A stretch of 7,236 nucleotides of DNA from Limisphaerales bacterium (GCA_027451565.1 DAIDJC010000173.1:1-7236); one strand, 5' to 3'. Counted from the first letter of the stretch, positions 1 through 6,243 are shown. Notes: a model not told the origin generated them from the sequence alone. Numbers and translations: made by a program.

Positions 1-1
1 G

Positions 2-250
2 GTTTGCGCCGCGCTCAATCATGCTCCCACCTTCCACTCCATTACGGCGGAACGGTCGCTGCTGCGTTCGATGGGCGGCGGGTGTCTCAGCCCACTGGCT
101 GCCCATGGTCATGTCCAGGGACAAGATATTTTATTGAGGGCGGTTTATTTTCGGGATGGGCATTGCAGGAGAGCCAGCGGGCGGAGGACGGTCCTGGAAG
201 CGGAAGCCCTGGGCCTTGATCTAAGCCATTCATTGAAGGCGACCGAATGA
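2..250 (+). CDS. hemC: Hydroxymethylbilane synthase (porphobilinogen deaminase), C-terminal part, 5' end outside window
   Basis: Reading frame 2 is open from the window edge to TGA at 248-250 and gives the last 82 residues of a HemC-type protein. The family enzyme polymerises four porphobilinogens into hydroxymethylbilane in cytosolic tetrapyrrole (haem) synthesis. What is visible: the family's AER segment (ITAERSLLRSM), then GGGC with the cysteine at 83-85. By family alignment this is the cysteine that carries the dipyrromethane cofactor. After it come the C-terminal domain strands (ILLRAVYFRDG) and the closing helix with EAEALG. The cysteine and the surrounding glycines are intact, so this looks like a functional gene cut by the window rather than a pseudogene. 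It has no start codon in the window. ruvX follows 98 bases downstream on the same strand. I am confident of the family; the symbol follows from it. Confidence 0.85.
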   Translation, partial: VCAALNHAPTFHSITAERSLLRSMGGGCLSPLAAHGHVQGQDILLRAVYFRDGHCRRASGRRTVLEAEALGLDLSHSLKATE

Positions 251-263
251 GGCATGGGTTGAT

Positions 264-299
264 CTCCGGAAAAAGCCCCGCACTCGGGGCACTACGGAG
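264..299 (+). terminator. Two-tier stem-loop between hemC and ruvX, possible terminator or attenuator
   Basis: A perfect 6-bp stem (275-280 with 285-290, GCCCCG/CGGGGC) closes a 4-base loop. An outer 5-bp stem (264-268 with 295-299, CTCCG/CGGAG) encloses it across an internal loop. Only a short TGTTT follows on the + strand, so a classical U-tract is missing. On the - strand the hairpin is followed by five T, but no - strand gene ends here. It could weakly end hemC transcription or be a processing structure. The structure is seen directly; the function is inferred. Confidence 0.35.
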
Positions 300-348
300 T
301 GTTTCCCGGCATTGAACTATTCACATCATCAGGCAACATGACCAAGCC

Positions 349-756
349 ATGCGCATTCTAGCCCTGGATCACGGAACAAAAAGAGTGGGCCTCGCGATCA
401 GCGATGAGACCCGGACCATTGCCCAGCCTCTGGAATTCATTCCAGCCGAGCCTTTCGGTCCGTTTTTGGACCGGTTGCGGGAGGTTTTGGCGGAGAAGGA
501 GGTGGAGCTGATCCTCATTGGGATGCCGCGCAACATGGATGGCAGCTACGGACCTGCGGCCCAGAAGGTGGAAACCTTTGTGGCCGTGCTCAAGAATGCG
601 GTCACGATCCCGATCAAACTCTGGGATGAGCGCCTGACCTCCACCATGGCCAACCGGTCGCTGATCCAGGCGGGAGTGCGGAGGAAAAAGCGCAAGGAGA
701 AAGTGGACCAGACCGCAGCGGCCATTTTATTGCAGAGCTACCTGGACACGCTTTGA
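349..756 (+). CDS. ruvX: RuvX/YqgF family Holliday junction resolvase-like protein, pre-16S rRNA nuclease
   Basis: This 135-residue protein has the full length of the YqgF/RuvX family (RNase H fold). Family members are cytosolic nucleases linked to 16S rRNA 5'-end maturation, and some act on Holliday junctions. What is visible: the first acidic motif LDHGTKRVG near the N terminus (D7), GMPRNMDGSYG around residues 58-68, DERLTS at 93-98 and the C-terminal DQTAAAILLQSYLD with D120. The acidic positions expected in the active site are all present. The start at 349 puts the first beta-strand (MRILALD) right at the N terminus, as is usual for the family. There is no convincing Shine-Dalgarno, and the nearby ATG at 338 is out of frame. 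It lies between hemC and truA on the same strand, with truA 24 bases downstream, so co-transcription with truA is likely. Confidence 0.93.
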   Translation: MRILALDHGTKRVGLAISDETRTIAQPLEFIPAEPFGPFLDRLREVLAEKEVELILIGMPRNMDGSYGPAAQKVETFVAVLKNAVTIPIKLWDERLTSTMANRSLIQAGVRRKKRKEKVDQTAAAILLQSYLDTL

Positions 757-780
757 GCGTGGGTAAAGCGAATCCATGCC

Positions 781-1596
781 ATGGAGAGGTTGAAATTCAA
801 ACTGGTGATTGCCTACGACGGCACGGGATACCAAGGCTGGCAGGCGCAAAAAAGCGGGATTGGCATACAGCAAAAAGTGGAGGAGGCGTTGTCACGGTTG
901 TTTCCCTCGGTCAAGAGGGTGCATGCATCCAGCCGCACCGACACCGGGGTGCATGCCATGGGGTTGGTGGCCCACGTGGAGGTGGCCCGGGAAGAATTTA
1001 AAATGCCTGTGGCACGCCTGGCGCTGGCGCTCAACGCGTTCCTGCCCGGAGACATCCGCATTTTATCCGCCGCCCGGGTCAGCCCCACCTTTCATGCCCG
1101 TTTCCAGGCCAGCGGCAAACAATACCGCTACACCGTCTGGAATCATCATGCCATGAATCCACTCCTGAAAAACAGGGCGTGGCACTTTCCCACGGGGTTG
1201 GATGTTCCCCGGATGCGAGCCGCCGCCCGACATTTTTTGGGTCGCCATGACTTTCGCTGTTTTGCCGGCACCCGGAATTATGAGATGGATTCCAACGTCC
1301 GCACCCTGACCCGGTGCGACATCCGCAAAACGGGACCCATGCTGACTTTTATCCTGGAAGGGGACGGTTTTCTTTACAAGATGTGCCGGGGCATCGTGGG
1401 GACGCTGGTGCAAGTAGGCCAGGGGCGGATTCCATTGGAGAGAGTTCCGGCCATTCTGGCCAGCCGCGACCGGCGTGAGGCAGGCATGACGGCCCCCGCC
1501 CACGGATTGGTGCTTTGGAAAGTTTATTACCATGCCGCAAAGGCGAATAAGCGGTGGAAGGATTCCGCCGCCCAAGGCCCGCTGGAGGAAGGATGA
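781..1596 (+). CDS. truA: tRNA pseudouridine(38-40) synthase TruA
   Basis: The 271-residue product matches TruA in length and motifs. TruA isomerises uridines 38, 39 and/or 40 in the anticodon arm of many tRNAs, in the cytosol, without a cofactor. What is visible: the N-terminal strand LVIAYDGTGYQGWQ, then SRTDTGVHA with the catalytic aspartate at residue 54. KQYRYTVWN lies in the middle, EGDGFLYKMCRGIVGTLVQVG forms the RNA-binding and dimer region, and APAHGLVLWKVYY lies near the end. All conserved elements are intact. About 20 polar, basic residues follow the last family motif and look like a disordered tail. The ATG at 781 fits the family start; an ATG five bases earlier is out of frame. 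The last codons contain GGAGGAAGG, which doubles as the Shine-Dalgarno for the next gene 10 bases on, so translation of the two is probably linked. Confidence 0.95.
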   Translation: MERLKFKLVIAYDGTGYQGWQAQKSGIGIQQKVEEALSRLFPSVKRVHASSRTDTGVHAMGLVAHVEVAREEFKMPVARLALALNAFLPGDIRILSAARVSPTFHARFQASGKQYRYTVWNHHAMNPLLKNRAWHFPTGLDVPRMRAAARHFLGRHDFRCFAGTRNYEMDSNVRTLTRCDIRKTGPMLTFILEGDGFLYKMCRGIVGTLVQVGQGRIPLERVPAILASRDRREAGMTAPAHGLVLWKVYYHAAKANKRWKDSAAQGPLEEG

Positions 1597-1606
1597 TTTT
1601 CCCGCG

Positions 1607-2080
1607 ATGAACATCGTGCTGCTCCAGCCCGAGATTCCGCCCAACACGGGAAACGTGGCGCGACTTTGCGCAGCCACCCGCACCGTGCTGCACTTGGTCG
1701 AGCCACTGGGATTCAAGCTGGATAACACCCAACTCAAGCGCGCCGGGATGGATTATTGGCAGCACCTGGAATGGCGGCGATGGAAAACCTGGGGCGATTT
1801 CATGGCCGCCTGCGGAAACGGCCCGGGCCGGATTTGGCTGATAGAATCGGGCGGGCCAAAAAATTATGCCGAGGTTCGATATCAAGCCGGCGATTACCTG
1901 GTCTTTGGGCGTGAGACAGCGGGATTGCCGCGGCCATTGCTGGTTGAACATCAAGAAAGCTGGTTACGCATCCCCATGTTTCATGACCAGTGCCGGTCCT
2001 TGAACCTGGCCAACTGCGCCTCGCTGGTTTTGTATGAAGCACTGCGCCAGCAATCATTTTACGGGGAGAGTCTTTCCTGA
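1607..2080 (+). CDS. trmL: tRNA (cytidine(34)-2'-O)-methyltransferase, TrmL-type SPOUT enzyme
   Basis: From the ATG at 1607 the product has 157 residues, about the size of E. coli TrmL. It begins MNIVLLQPEIPPNTGNVARL, the typical start of this SPOUT branch. The enzyme methylates the ribose of the wobble nucleotide in tRNA-Leu isoacceptors using S-adenosylmethionine and works as a dimer whose knot binds the cofactor. What is visible: LHLVEPLGF, then YLVFGRETAGLP (cofactor loop), then RIPM followed by RSLNLANCASLVLYEALRQ (knot helix). The frame is open further upstream to 1532, but that extension lies inside truA and has no family counterpart. The Shine-Dalgarno GGAGGAAGG at 1584-1592 and the family alignment both favour 1607. 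The related TrmH/SpoU-type annotation 'RNA methyltransferase' is the fallback if substrate specificity differs. Confidence 0.92.
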   Translation: MNIVLLQPEIPPNTGNVARLCAATRTVLHLVEPLGFKLDNTQLKRAGMDYWQHLEWRRWKTWGDFMAACGNGPGRIWLIESGGPKNYAEVRYQAGDYLVFGRETAGLPRPLLVEHQESWLRIPMFHDQCRSLNLANCASLVLYEALRQQSFYGESLS

Positions 2081-2110
2081 GAGCCTGCCTGAAAATTCCG
2101 TAGGATGCTG

Positions 2111-2212
2111 TTTTCGTGCCCAAGCCGGTCTGGCCAGGGGCGACGAGGGAGCATACCGCACGCGGGTTTGCGACCGGGGAGCAACAACGCCAGACCGGCT
2201 TGGGCGCGAAAA
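2111..2212. repeat. Long inverted repeat with 23-base arms and structured loop
   Basis: Arms 2111-2133 and 2190-2212 are reverse complements over 23 bases, with a single difference (T2117 opposite G2206, a G-U pair in RNA). Both arms contain CCAAGCCGGTCTGG or its complement and are framed by TTTTC/GAAAA. The 56-base interior contains two copies of a 14-base motif (2140-2153 and 2170-2183, GCGAC then GGGAGCA) that differ at two positions. The arms are too long and the loop too large and orderly for an ordinary terminator alone. It could be a miniature inverted-repeat element, a chromosomal repeat family member, or a structured RNA in the trmL 3' region. It encodes no protein. The structure is seen directly; its class is unknown. 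Confidence 0.7.
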
Positions 2213-2331
2213 CCCTCCGGGCGGCGGCGCTTTTGCCCTTTGCCCGAAAAACAAAATTCAAAAGGCCAATCGGCCCCAATCTACCGGGCGCATTCTGACC
2301 TTTTCCATTTCGTTTTTAGGCTTCAGTGAGG

Positions 2332-2453
2332 GCATGGATGCATCATCAAACCGGCCCGGCGTGCGAACTGGTTCCATGGACCCAAATGAATGAATGGGCT
2401 GGCTGACAACACCGATGACGGCATGGGCAGGCCGGAACAAAATGCATCCATGC
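2332..2453. repeat. Inverted repeat with 12-base perfect arms
   Basis: GCATGGATGCAT at 2332-2343 is exactly complementary to ATGCATCCATGC at 2442-2453. Further inside, CCGGCC at 2351-2356 pairs with GGCCGG at 2430-2435, so the arms extend to about 24 bases with an unpaired stretch. The interior (about 75 bases) carries no gene and includes a near-palindrome around CCATGG at 2374-2379. It could be the trace of a small palindromic element or chance; I have no family to match it to. Confidence 0.4.
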
Positions 2454-2490
2454 GGCACAGCAAAGAGATTGGCAGAGGATTCCTTGATCC

Positions 2491-2796
2491 ATGATAGACG
2501 GCGCATCCGAGTCCGTGGCGGAAGGCGTGACACTCCGCAACGTGACTGGGCAGTGCAGGCAAGCCTCGCGGTTGTCCAATGTTCGGGGGCTGAATCTGGA
2601 GGGGGTGAGGGTGCCGGTCAAATCAGGACCGGATTACCTGACCAACAACGTGGAAGGGAACGGCATTCAAAACGCGACGCCCTTGGACAGAATGAGGGAA
2701 TGGCTTTGCCGGAAGGCGCTTCCACAGCCCATCCACTGCAAAAACGCCGGGACAATCAATCGCGCCCCGGGATCTCGCGGGGAGGATTCGCACTGA
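2491..2796 (+). pseudogene. Probable remnant of a GH28-type (polygalacturonase-like) beta-helix protein C terminus
   Basis: The first 65 codons (to about 2685) read like the last coils of a right-handed parallel beta-helix. Short strands recur as GVTLRNVTG, ASRLSNVRGLNLEGVRV and GPDYLTNNVEGNGI, which resembles the C terminus of GH28 pectin-degrading enzymes in spacing and composition. A stop codon lies directly in frame upstream (2485-2487), and no matching upstream coils are recognisable in the other two frames. The stretch after about 2685 loses the pattern and runs antisense into the duplicated tolC tail. I therefore read it as a truncated leftover, not a working 101-residue gene. The family assignment rests on pattern recognition only and could be a different beta-helix protein. 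Confidence 0.4.
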
Positions 2797-2922
2797 CAAA
2801 AGGCAGGCCCAGCAGGACATACAAGGCGGCCTGTTGGCGCGCCAGCGCGGCTTGGGCTTGCAGGAATGCCACCCGGGCGTTTACCCATCCGGATTGAAAT
2901 CCAATATTGGATGAAAGGTCCA
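2756..2922 (-). pseudogene. Duplicated 3' end of a TolC-family efflux gene (left copy)
   Basis: Read on the - strand this encodes the last 55 residues and stop codon of a TolC/CzcC-type outer-membrane protein (DLSSNIGFQSGWVNARVAFL and onward). It is almost identical to the end of the intact copy at 6389-6555. It has no upstream coding sequence of its own, because at 2923 it runs into the restriction-modification island just past the vsr stop codon. It differs from the intact copy at two bases in 139 (2827 and 2867), plus a diverged stretch in the last codons before the shared stop. It has no promoter and cannot make a functional channel. It is probably the target duplication left by insertion of the island, and in that reading it retains the gene's original 3' end and downstream flank. 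Confidence 0.85.
2756..2922 (+). repeat. Direct repeat flanking the restriction-modification island, left copy
   Basis: Partner of 6389-6555 at a constant offset of 3633 bases. Bases 2784-2922 match the partner at 137 of 139 positions. Bases 2763-2783 match at only 10 of 21. Bases 2756-2762 (TCAATCG, containing the complementary-strand stop codon) match fully. After a 10-base insertion (2923-2932) a further TTTCA shared with the partner reaches 2937. The two copies are in the same orientation and exactly bracket the - strand operon. Confidence 0.95.
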
Positions 2923-2934
2923 CGCGTCTCCATT

Positions 2935-3354
2935 TCAACATGCACCCGCGTCAAGACTTTCCAAGATTCGACGGATGCAGACCATCGGTCTTTGAGCGAG
3001 GTCATGTTCCCATATTCTGAGCACCCGCCATCCGTTCTTTCGCAGAGTGCGATTGACCAGCCTGTCCCGCGTCTTGTTCTGCAAAAATTTCCGGCTCCAA
3101 AAGGCCCGATTACCCGTCGGTGCCTTTGAATGCCTTGGACATCCATGCCAGAAGCATCCATCAACAAAGATTGCCAGTCGCTGTCTGCGAAACGTAAAAT
3201 CGGGGTTTCCAAAAATGGGAAGATGCCGCCGCCATCCGGTGATTTTGTGCCTGCGTAGAAGGATGGCGAGTGCGATCTCCGTGGCTTCGTTGCCGCGCCC
3301 GCGAATGCGGGACATAACCTGGGAACGCTTTGCCCTTGTGAAAACGTCAGGCAT
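2935..3354 (-). CDS. vsr: Very short patch repair endonuclease Vsr
   Basis: The 139-residue product is a compact Vsr. Vsr nicks 5' of the T in T:G mismatches created when 5-methylcytosine in a methylase site deaminates, and DNA polymerase I then restores the C. What is visible: the N-terminal MSRIRGRGNEATE with E26, GNPDFTF with the catalytic aspartate D52 (E. coli D51), and FVDGCFWHGCPRH with zinc-binding Cys/His and the catalytic histidine. GWRVLRIWEH near the end has His where E. coli has the zinc ligand Cys117, a common variant. The ATG at 3352-3354 overlaps the end of the upstream ORF by 8 bases, so translation is probably coupled. It is the last gene of the operon. Its stop codon lies in a 9-base stretch (2929-2937) shared with the tolC-type gene at the insertion junction. 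Confidence 0.93.
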   Translation of the reverse strand: MPDVFTRAKRSQVMSRIRGRGNEATEIALAILLRRHKITGWRRHLPIFGNPDFTFRRQRLAIFVDGCFWHGCPRHSKAPTGNRAFWSRKFLQNKTRDRLVNRTLRKNGWRVLRIWEHDLAQRPMVCIRRILESLDAGAC

Positions 3355-3766
3355 CAGGACCTTGACTTAAAGCGGCCGCGAGTTTCAATCGTCGCTCCGT
3401 TCCATCCGGCATGTGAATGAACATCGTGTGGTAAAGCCCCGACCACTGCGCGTCACACGCAAATAATTCGTCGTCCGCAAGCTTCCTAGCGACGGGGCCT
3501 CGCCATGGCTCGGCGGCAAAACGCTTTAACACCGGTGGCCAGCCGTTATCCTTGGCATCGAAACCAGATTGGTGCAGGCCGGTGAAAAGATTTGCGACAG
3601 AGCAGCCGGCGCAGGCGAAGGCGCCTTTGGAAGGTTGTTCAACCGGACGGGTAAGGGCAAGCCTCACCTGACGTCCTGCTTCTCGCATTGAATTTTGAGC
3701 ATATATTTGCGTTTGCATGTCCAACTTTTCCACCGGGTTTGCAGGTATTGACCAGGAAAGAATCAA
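3347..3766 (-). CDS. Unrecognised 139-residue protein of the restriction-modification operon
   Basis: I do not recognise this protein. It overlaps the stop of the endonuclease gene by 4 bases (TTGA, TTG start at 3766) and overlaps the vsr start by 8 bases, so its frame is tightly embedded in the operon and is probably translated. An ATG at 3718 in the same frame would give a 123-residue protein and may be the real start; neither has a strong Shine-Dalgarno. The product is soluble-looking, with no signal peptide or membrane segment. It has a CAGC pair in FACAGCSVANLF, a single later cysteine in LFACDAQW, and a tryptophan- and charge-rich C-terminal half (QWSGLYHTMFIHMPDGTERR). It could be an accessory subunit for the endonuclease, a regulator or an unrelated defence gene. 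No helix-turn-helix typical of controller (C) proteins is evident. Confidence 0.65.
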   Translation of the reverse strand: MILSWSIPANPVEKLDMQTQIYAQNSMREAGRQVRLALTRPVEQPSKGAFACAGCSVANLFTGLHQSGFDAKDNGWPPVLKRFAAEPWRGPVARKLADDELFACDAQWSGLYHTMFIHMPDGTERRLKLAAALSQGPDA

Positions 3767-5073
3767 AGTTCCACCGATTCCACGGTTTCGTAGATGGCTC
3801 CGATGTTTTTTGATGCAATTCGAAACTGGCTTCGAGGCTTGGAATGGGGGTTGTCCGATGACGCCCCCTCCAATTTTATGCCTGGGTCATAATATACCGT
3901 ACCAGACGCGAACGCACCCAGCAGCCTCAGCGAATCCGTTCCCTGCGCCAGTCTCACCCTGGGACCGTAGGCGTACTGGCGCTTCGGTTCCACCCGGCAT
4001 TGTGACGGGACATAGGCGGCCTTGATGTGTTTGCGTGACCAGTGTTCAAAAAGTCCGCTGAAGGCCCAACCCGCTGCCATTTCCCCCGACTCGCTGACCA
4101 GGGCGATGCAGCCGTCTGTGTCCGTGATCCTGCCTCTGGCCAGGTCATAGCCCTGCGTTATCAACATGAGCCGGGTGGTTGGGTGCCGTTCACCAACCCG
4201 GTGGACTCCGCCGAAATTGAGACGGTCCTTGCGTCCCTTTTTGTCGGGATAGCCAAACCTCCGGACAAAATCCGCCATGCCATGCTCCCGGTAAAACCCC
4301 CTGTTTGGCTCCGGAGTCATGAGCGTGATGGCGGCACTGGAGTCGGTACGGTCAAAACTTGCCACGGCATGCTGTTTGATCTCCCATCCAAGGAAATCGG
4401 GTTCTGGCTGGCTGTTTTTCGGGATTCCTAATTCCGCCTCAAGCGTAAACCCCCCGCAATTCTGGGAGAGGCACGGTTTCAGCCTGCCGCTTGAATCAAG
4501 CTGTTTTGAATCAATCCAGCCAAGGCCATGGATGCGCTTCAATTCCGAGAGTAGCTTTTCCCTGGCGTCCTCGCCGCCTGGTATGTGGGGAAGTTTCAGT
4601 TCGAAAAAAACGCCGCAGGCTGGCGCAAGCCGCAGGGCCTGAAACTCCGCCGCGATTTCCGAATTGGATCCGACCACATATCCAAGGATGCGCCGGTCAG
4701 AGGCAACACCAATGAACAAGAGACGCCCCTTGATTCTGCCAGCCATCAAATCGGACGGCCCAACCTTGCAACCATTCAGAAAACCGGAGAACCGGACCTC
4801 GGGATACTGTGGATAGAGGATCAATTGTGCGCTGGGCGCATCCGCGACCTGCCCGTTTGCCAGAAGCCAGCCAAAACGCAGCCTTGTCTTGAAAATCGGG
4901 TTTTTCGTGCTGCTTTTGGGGACGATGCCCCCGTTTGGAAAAAGATTCAGCGCCTGAAAGCCCGGACCAAAATAGACCTGATTCTTCGAGTTGTCGTTTT
5001 CAGCAAGTGGCTTTGCATAAAGCTTCACGCAACCAGCCCGAACAAACAATGTCTTAAGCTGGGTCAGATTCAC
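3763..5073 (-). CDS. MvaI/BcnI-family type II restriction endonuclease with extra N-terminal domain
   Basis: The C-terminal part (about residues 170-436) resembles MvaI/BcnI endonucleases. GLGWIDSKQL is followed by NCGGFTLEAELGI and then PDFLGWEIK, which gives a PD-(D/E)xK active site with D226, E231 and K233; E212 is a further candidate. MvaI and BcnI are about 240 residues and cut CC^WGG and CC^SGG as monomers. This protein has about 165 additional N-terminal residues. These contain K-x-L-x-x-ND, QV, LFP and NP spaced somewhat as I recall in the effector-binding N-terminal domain of EcoRII. That would suggest an allosteric or dimeric enzyme, but it is inference. Start: GTG at 5071-5073, 3 bases after the methyltransferase stop, with AAGGTG about 7 bases upstream as Shine-Dalgarno. 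It is the second gene of the operon, which lets modification precede cutting. The family call is firm; the exact site is not. Confidence 0.8.
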   Translation of the reverse strand: MNLTQLKTLFVRAGCVKLYAKPLAENDNSKNQVYFGPGFQALNLFPNGGIVPKSSTKNPIFKTRLRFGWLLANGQVADAPSAQLILYPQYPEVRFSGFLNGCKVGPSDLMAGRIKGRLLFIGVASDRRILGYVVGSNSEIAAEFQALRLAPACGVFFELKLPHIPGGEDAREKLLSELKRIHGLGWIDSKQLDSSGRLKPCLSQNCGGFTLEAELGIPKNSQPEPDFLGWEIKQHAVASFDRTDSSAAITLMTPEPNRGFYREHGMADFVRRFGYPDKKGRKDRLNFGGVHRVGERHPTTRLMLITQGYDLARGRITDTDGCIALVSESGEMAAGWAFSGLFEHWSRKHIKAAYVPSQCRVEPKRQYAYGPRVRLAQGTDSLRLLGAFASGTVYYDPGIKLEGASSDNPHSKPRSQFRIASKNIGAIYETVESVEL

Positions 5074-5076
5074 GTT

Positions 5077-6243
5077 TCACACCTTTACTTTTCGCCTTGT
5101 TTTTAGATAGCTGACCGGCATTGGTTTCCGCCTTGATGCCTGCCTGCTTTCCTTGTCGTTGCCCACAAGAACGAGATCGGGGCGCCAGTTTGCCGGAGTA
5201 TTCAGCGTCTTGACGACTGCCTCCGCAATGCGTTCGACCACCGGCACAACCACGGAATTGCCAAACTGCCTGTAGGCCTGCGTGTCTGACACCGGGATTT
5301 TCATCTCCTGCGGATAGCCCATGAGTCTGGCACATTCGCGCGGAGTCAGGCGACGAGGATTCCTGCCTGGCCCCTGGGAAATCAGGATTTCCGAACCATC
5401 CTTATGGTAGCGCGCACTTAGCGTCCTCGCAATATCATTGCCGGTGAAAAGGCCAAAGCCAAAACCGTTGCCCGCCGCCTTATGTTTTTTTGCGTAGTTT
5501 TGCAGATACTGCCAGAGATGATCCGTCAGCGTGTATTTGTCGGACGGATGGTCTTCAAGGATTGTGGACAAGTTCGGCCCCTTAGTGGGAAACTGGGGAA
5601 ATTCAAAGTAACGGGGTTCCTTGAAGCCGACCAGGAAAATGCGTTCGCGATGCTGTGGCACGACGGATTGTGCATCAATGATTTTGTGATAAACGGTGTA
5701 ACCCAAGGCCTCGGTCAGGGTTTTGTGAATGATTTCAAAGGTGCGGCCCTGGTCGTGGCTTCTGAGATTTTTGACGTTTTCCAGAACGAATGCGGAAGGT
5801 TTGTGGTATTCGAGTATGTTGGCGAGATCGAAAAAGAGGTTTCCCTGCTTCACATCTTCAAATCCATGCTTTCTTCCCAAGCTCAATTTCTTGGAAACCC
5901 CCGCGATGCTAAACGGCTGGCAGGGAAAACCGGCACAGAGAATGTCATGAGGGGGAATATCGGCGATGGCCACCTGGTGAATGTCGCCGTACGGTTTTTC
6001 GCCAAAGTTGGCCTCATAGGTGATCTGGGAGTATTTGTCCCAATCAGAGGAGAAAACACATTTTCCGCCCGCACGTTCAAACGCAATGCGAAAACCTCCG
6101 ATCCCGCAAAACAGGTCAATGAATCTGGGGTTGCGGAGTGTGCCGTTACCGCTGACCTGATAGGATGGAGCCTCTTCGCACAACGCATTCGATCGGGCGC
6201 TGGGTTTCCGAGACCTTGTCTGCATTTTTCTTGCTTTGGGCAT
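5077..6243 (-). CDS. DNA (cytosine-5-)-methyltransferase, Dcm-like
   Basis: This 388-residue enzyme would transfer a methyl group from S-adenosylmethionine to cytosine C5 and protect the host from the endonuclease encoded next to it. Motifs appear in order: I (FIDLFCGIGGFR, residues 41-52), IV (GFPCQPFS, catalytic C108), VI (ENV, 155-157), VIII (QHRERIFLVGF, 197-207), IX (RRLTPRECARLMGYP, 297-311) and X (QAYRQFGNSVVVPV, 322-335). The variable region (about 235-290) contains AKKHKAAGNGFGFG and RTLSARYHKDGSEILI, closely like E. coli Dcm, which recognises CCWGG. CCWGG or a related CCNGG-type site is therefore likely. A basic tail of about 30 residues follows motif X. About 38 N-terminal residues precede the catalytic domain, less than the regulatory extensions of M.EcoRII-like enzymes. 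The ATG at 6243 has no clear Shine-Dalgarno, and an in-frame ATG at 6225 is an alternative start. It is the first gene of the operon. Confidence 0.95.
   Translation of the reverse strand: MPKARKMQTRSRKPSARSNALCEEAPSYQVSGNGTLRNPRFIDLFCGIGGFRIAFERAGGKCVFSSDWDKYSQITYEANFGEKPYGDIHQVAIADIPPHDILCAGFPCQPFSIAGVSKKLSLGRKHGFEDVKQGNLFFDLANILEYHKPSAFVLENVKNLRSHDQGRTFEIIHKTLTEALGYTVYHKIIDAQSVVPQHRERIFLVGFKEPRYFEFPQFPTKGPNLSTILEDHPSDKYTLTDHLWQYLQNYAKKHKAAGNGFGFGLFTGNDIARTLSARYHKDGSEILISQGPGRNPRRLTPRECARLMGYPQEMKIPVSDTQAYRQFGNSVVVPVVERIAEAVVKTLNTPANWRPDLVLVGNDKESRQASRRKPMPVSYLKTRRKVKV

Larger units (their letters stand above)
2081..2487. other. Gene-free spacer downstream of trmL
   Basis: About 400 bases without an ORF that resembles a protein family on either strand. 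It holds two inverted repeats, listed separately (2111-2212 and 2332-2453), and a short GGCC-AATC-GGCC palindrome near 2264-2275. No clear U-tract terminator after trmL was found. With the pseudogene remnants that follow, this looks like decaying or repeat-rich accessory DNA between the housekeeping block and the restriction island. Confidence 0.6.

Noticed and set aside
4..219. A 71-codon + strand ORF at the left edge
   Set aside because: It lies in another frame over the recognisable hemC C terminus (frame 2, cofactor cysteine motif), has no family features, and is proline/glycine-rich as expected from an out-of-frame reading.
1532..1606. N-terminal extension of trmL by 25 codons
   Set aside because: It lies entirely in the truA reading region in a different frame, has no family counterpart, and the Shine-Dalgarno plus family start point to 1607.
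1349..1954. A 201-codon - strand ORF opposite truA and trmL
   Set aside because: Antisense shadow of two well-supported genes with intact motifs.
2394..2897. A 167-codon + strand ORF in the spacer and left repeat
   Set aside because: Arginine-rich composition without family pattern; it overlaps the beta-helix-like frame and is antisense to the efflux-gene tail.
2667..3212. A 181-codon - strand ORF spanning the island junction
   Set aside because: It runs out of frame through vsr and across the duplicated efflux-gene tail, and no part of it looks like a protein family.
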